From Planctomycetota bacterium (GTDB lineage: Bacteria > Planctomycetota > UBA8742 > UBA2392): a stretch of DNA of 64,000 bases. Position numbers and translations under genes: made by a program. The stretch lies in the NCBI GenBank assembly GCA_027493625.1, contig JAOSKM010000001.1, forward strand, positions 1,579,489-1,643,488, given 5' to 3'. Positions 61,669 through 64,000 of this stretch are shown here, piece by piece (within the stretch, counting starts at the first letter, position 1; each line of letters begins with the position of its first letter). Under the pieces are notes generated by a model. That model did no database searches and was not told the origin of the DNA. It was given only the letters and a program-made list of their open reading frames with translations.

Positions 61669-62904
61669 ATGCCCCAGCCGCCTCTACAGCCTGTCGCGAT
61701 TACCGGCCTTGGCGTCATCGGCGCCTGCGGGCGCGGCCTGGCCGCCATGGAACGGGCCCTGCGCGAAGGGCGCGAGGGCGTGGGCAGATTGGACCTGTGG
61801 CCTTCCACCATCGGCGACTTGCCAGTCGGCCAGTACCGCAGCGACCTGGATGCCGACCTGGACTCCGTGCCCGGCCTGACGCCGCACCTACGCAAGCGGC
61901 TGTCGCGCTCCGACGCGCTGGCCCTGGTGGCCGCCGCCGAGGCCGTGGAGCAGGCAGGCCTTTCCTCGCTGCAGGCCACCGGCGCCTACGTGGGCCAGAG
62001 CGTGTGCGGCACACTCACCAGCGAAGCCCTCTACATAGAAGCACGCAACCGCGCCAAGGCCGGCAACCCCGAGAAGCTGGACCTGCGCGGGGCCTTCGTG
62101 CACGAGGGTGCCAACACCCTGGATCGCATGGCCGAAGCCTTCGGCCTGCGCGGCCCCACGCTCAGCTTCATGACCGCCTGCAGCAGCGCCGCCAACGCTA
62201 TCGGCCTGGCGGCGGACGCGATCCGCGCCGGGCGCGCCGAAGTGATGCTGGCTGGCGGCGCGGACAGCCTGTCGCGCATCGCCTTCAACGGTTTCTGCAG
62301 CCTGAAGGTGGTAAGCCCGGACGGGCCGCGCCCCTTTGACCGCGAGCGCCAGGGCATGATGGTAGGTGAAGGCGCCGGCATGCTGGTGCTGGAGTCAGCC
62401 GCGCGCGCCAAGGCGCGCGGCGTCAAGGTGCTTGCCTGGCTCAGCGGCTACGGCCACTCCTGCGACGCGCACCACCTGACCGCGCCGCACCCCGAGGGCA
62501 AGGGCGCCATCGCCGCCATGCGCGAAGCGCTTGAAATGGCGGGTTTGCAGCCGTCAGACATCGGCTACATCAACGCCCACGGCACGGCCACGCTGGACAA
62601 CGACCGCACGGAAGCGCGCGCGATCAGCGGCGTGTTCGGCGATGGCGCTGTGCCGGTCAGCAGCACCAAGCGCTTTTTCGGGCACACGCTGGCGGCGGCC
62701 GGCGGCATCGAAGCAGTGGTTTCGGTGTGGGCGCTGCGGCACAAGCTGCTGCCCGCCAACCTGGGCCTGCGCGCGCCGCTGGAAGATGCCAAGCTGGACC
62801 TGGTGGCCGAAAACCGCGGCGCACCGGGTTTGCGGCACGTGCTGTCGAACAGTTTCGGCTTTGGCGGCAACAACGCAGCGCTGGTTTTCACGGAGGCAGA
62901 GTGA
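61669..62904 (+). CDS. Beta-ketoacyl-ACP synthase (KAS II type), KS-B
   Basis: 411 residues. VAITGLGVIGACGRGLAAME start; catalytic Cys in FMTACSSAANAIGLA, His in INAHGTATLDND, His in TKRFFGHTLAAAGG; C-terminal NSFGFGGNNAALVF. Complete KS, best compared with ApeR-like enzymes. It ends TGATG into the next gene, so the two are coupled. No TTGACNNGTCAA site was found in it, unlike KS-A. Confidence 0.93.
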   Translation: MPQPPLQPVAITGLGVIGACGRGLAAMERALREGREGVGRLDLWPSTIGDLPVGQYRSDLDADLDSVPGLTPHLRKRLSRSDALALVAAAEAVEQAGLSSLQATGAYVGQSVCGTLTSEALYIEARNRAKAGNPEKLDLRGAFVHEGANTLDRMAEAFGLRGPTLSFMTACSSAANAIGLAADAIRAGRAEVMLAGGADSLSRIAFNGFCSLKVVSPDGPRPFDRERQGMMVGEGAGMLVLESAARAKARGVKVLAWLSGYGHSCDAHHLTAPHPEGKGAIAAMREALEMAGLQPSDIGYINAHGTATLDNDRTEARAISGVFGDGAVPVSSTKRFFGHTLAAAGGIEAVVSVWALRHKLLPANLGLRAPLEDAKLDLVAENRGAPGLRHVLSNSFGFGGNNAALVFTEAE

Positions 62905-63308
62905 TGGACCCCCAGCGCCAGCAACAGTTGAACTGGCTGTTCGAGCAGGTGTTCATTGCGGCGCAGCGCGTGCATGACGCGCTCGGGCGAGGCCTGCCCG
63001 GGCCGACCTACCTGAGCTGCCTGGCCTACGAGCTGGGGCAGGCCGGACGCAAGGTGCAGCGCGACGTCGCCGTGCCGATCATCTATGGCCAGCACCGTGT
63101 CGATAAAGGCGCGCAGATCGACCTGGTGGTGGACAGCCTGGTTGCGGTGCGGGTGCACAGCATCGAGAACCTGACGCAGTTCCAGGACCAGGAGATGCAG
63201 ACACTGCTGCGGGTTTCCGGACTGCCGCTGGGAATCGTGATCAACTTCAGCGTACCCAGCGTGAGGGGCGCAACGCACCGGATCATGAACCCGGCGCCGA
63301 GAGTGTAA
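62904..63308 (+). CDS. GxxExxY-family protein, motif degenerate
   Basis: 134 residues with the family outline: VHDALGRGLPGPTYLSCLAY, ELGQAGRKVQRDVAVPIIYG, QIDLVVDSLVAVRVHSI, and LLRVSGLPLGIVINFSVPSV. In canonical members the first block reads GxxExxY and the strand after DLVV carries E-x-K of the PD-(D/E)xK fold. Here the Glu is absent (GLPGPTY) and the E-x-K is VRV. It is therefore probably not a nuclease. Overlaps KS-B by one base (TGATG), an unusual place for this family. Confidence 0.75.
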   Translation: MDPQRQQQLNWLFEQVFIAAQRVHDALGRGLPGPTYLSCLAYELGQAGRKVQRDVAVPIIYGQHRVDKGAQIDLVVDSLVAVRVHSIENLTQFQDQEMQTLLRVSGLPLGIVINFSVPSVRGATHRIMNPAPRV

Positions 63309-63309
63309 C

Positions 63310-63440
63310 GATTTTGGATTTTCGATTTTGGATTTTGGATTGAACTGCATGGGGCACACGGGGACACGAAGGCACAGAGAAGGGCATTTCTTCGTGGCTT
63401 GGTGGCTTTGTGTGCGTTTCAGCTTCCGCGAGACCTTTGG
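63310..63440. repeat. ATTTTGG half-array and CACGAAGG/CTTCGTGG inverted repeat
   Basis: An array TTTTGGATTTTCGATTTTGG without its partner arm is followed by GGGGACACGAAGGCACAGAG and CTTCGTGGCTTGGTGGC. Resembles the outer unit of the 27.5 kb locus and the inner unit of the 45.3 kb locus. Separates the GxxExxY gene from KS-C. Confidence 0.65.
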
Positions 63441-64000
63441 ATGGGCGTAGTCGTCACAGGCATCGGCGTCGTCTCCGCGCTCGGCCCTAACGCCGCGGCG
63501 TTCCGGCGTGGGTTGCTGGATGGCTCAAACGCCTGCGCGCTGCACGGGTTTGAACGCTTCGACGGCAGCGTCGTGAATGCGCCCGCCTACATGGCTGTGC
63601 CCGCCGAGCCCGAGGGGCTGATCGAGCCGCGCAAGCTGCGGCGCATGTTCCGGCTGGCGCGCATGAGCGCCGTGGCCGCGCGCCAGGCCCTGAAGCACGC
63701 CGAGCTGGAACCGGCTTCACTTGACTCGTCAAGACTCGGCGTGGTGTTCGGCACCAGCTTCGGCGCCATGGAGCCCACACAGAAGTTCGTCGATTCCTGG
63801 ATCGACAACGGCGAGGCCGCAGCCAGCCCCCTGCAGTTCATGAACAGCGTGCACGGCATCCTGGCCAGCCAGATCGCGCTGGACATCAACGCCACAGGCG
63901 TGAATTTGACCTGCGCCCAGCGGGACATCTGCTTCGAGGCGGCTCTCGATACCGCCGTGAACCTGCTTGATGCGCGGCGTGCCGACGTGCTGCTGGTGGG
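63441..64000 (+). CDS. KS-like chain-length factor, 3' end outside window
   Basis: Open from ATG 63441 to the right edge, 186 codons. N-terminus MGVVVTGIGVVSALGPNAAA is KS-like, with FGTSFGAMEPTQKFVDSWID and PLQFMNSVHGILASQIAL in order. At the nucleophile-elbow position it reads LTCAQRDICFEAALDTA instead of the usual ACASG/ACSSA, resembling the QRD-type site of chain-length-factor or KS-beta-like proteins. Catalytic His residues are beyond the edge. It may pair with KS-A or KS-B as the non-catalytic partner (ApeC-like). One TTGACNNGTCAA lies inside. Confidence 0.8.
   Translation, partial: MGVVVTGIGVVSALGPNAAAFRRGLLDGSNACALHGFERFDGSVVNAPAYMAVPAEPEGLIEPRKLRRMFRLARMSAVAARQALKHAELEPASLDSSRLGVVFGTSFGAMEPTQKFVDSWIDNGEAAASPLQFMNSVHGILASQIALDINATGVNLTCAQRDICFEAALDTAVNLLDARRADVLLV
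63721..63732. promoter_or_regulatory. TTGACNNGTCAA palindrome, site 9
   Basis: TTGACTCGTCAA in the KS-like chain-length-factor gene; codons CTT GAC TCG TCA AGA (LDSSR). Confidence 0.5.

Noticed and set aside
50333-64000. Ladderane or carotenoid biosynthesis cluster
   Set aside because: A CrtI-like enzyme, KS and ACP are present, but no radical SAM gene, phytoene/squalene synthase or other hallmark was found; MMPL, LolA-like and hotdog genes fit an aryl-polyene-like layout better.

Overview
This is a GC-rich, densely coded chromosomal stretch from a Gram-negative bacterium. A CMP-KDO synthetase, type II secretion pseudopilins, a LolA-like lipoprotein and many signal-peptide proteins all point to an outer membrane. 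The mix of eukaryotic-style kinase, large secreted proteins of unknown function, an isolated rpsD and many palindromic intergenic repeats is reminiscent of Planctomycetota or a related phylum, but nothing in the window proves the phylum. No rRNA, tRNA, CRISPR array or insertion sequence was found.

Layout. 0-5 kb: a truncated secreted beta-propeller protein, a GspK-like pseudopilin and a two-PDZ protein, then a small hypothetical gene and a DedA protein. 5.7-9 kb: two WYL-domain regulators (PafB/PafC-like) with a DEDDh exonuclease, facing an M50-like membrane protease. 9-14 kb: diguanylate cyclase, kdsB, Ser/Thr kinase. 13.9-21.4 kb: a minus-strand group of secreted proteins, including a giant GspK-like pseudopilin with a LamG-like insert and a VWA-like protein. 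21.7-26.4 kb: HEAT-repeat lipoprotein and nuoJKL. 26.6-35.8 kb: CPBP protease, purH, TPR-like protein, a second diguanylate cyclase and a 1,090-residue DsbD-like protein read through two in-frame UGA codons. 36-50 kb: apgM, hpt, small secreted proteins, BFD and EVE proteins, an ECF sigma/FecR pair, rpsD, a cystathionine gamma-synthase-type enzyme, hemC, a DNA-binding-like membrane protein, a receiver protein and a 2-hydroxyacid dehydrogenase. 50-64 kb: an aryl-polyene-like fatty-acid/polyketide cluster running off the right edge.

The strongest novelty is the DsbD-like gene at 32.5-35.8 kb. Both UGA codons sit exactly where the first cysteine of a thioredoxin CxxC motif belongs (UGPC and UKNC). 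Each is followed at bacterial-SECIS distance by a hairpin whose apical loop has a G in its first two bases. This reads as a single double-selenocysteine transmembrane thiol-redox protein that ordinary gene calling would split into three.

The 50-64 kb cluster has an AGPAT fused to a C45-type NTN hydrolase, two acyl carrier proteins, a hotdog dehydratase, a LolA-like lipoprotein, an MMPL exporter, a CrtI/RetSat-like oxidoreductase, a FabG reductase, two complete ketosynthases and a chain-length-factor-like ketosynthase. The parts would build, possibly desaturate, export and attach a lipid-like polyene. A palindrome TTGACNNGTCAA occurs eight times perfectly between 49.7 and 63.8 kb, almost always inside genes and using codons that look uncommon here; I found none in the first 49 kb.

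Two further patterns cut across the window. Four minus-strand genes are each broken by what looks like one missing G in a G-run, which suggests assembly or sequencing error rather than decay. Many intergenic gaps hold inverted repeats built from 7-9 base AT-rich units, or GC-rich palindromes, some of which share termini between distant loci.
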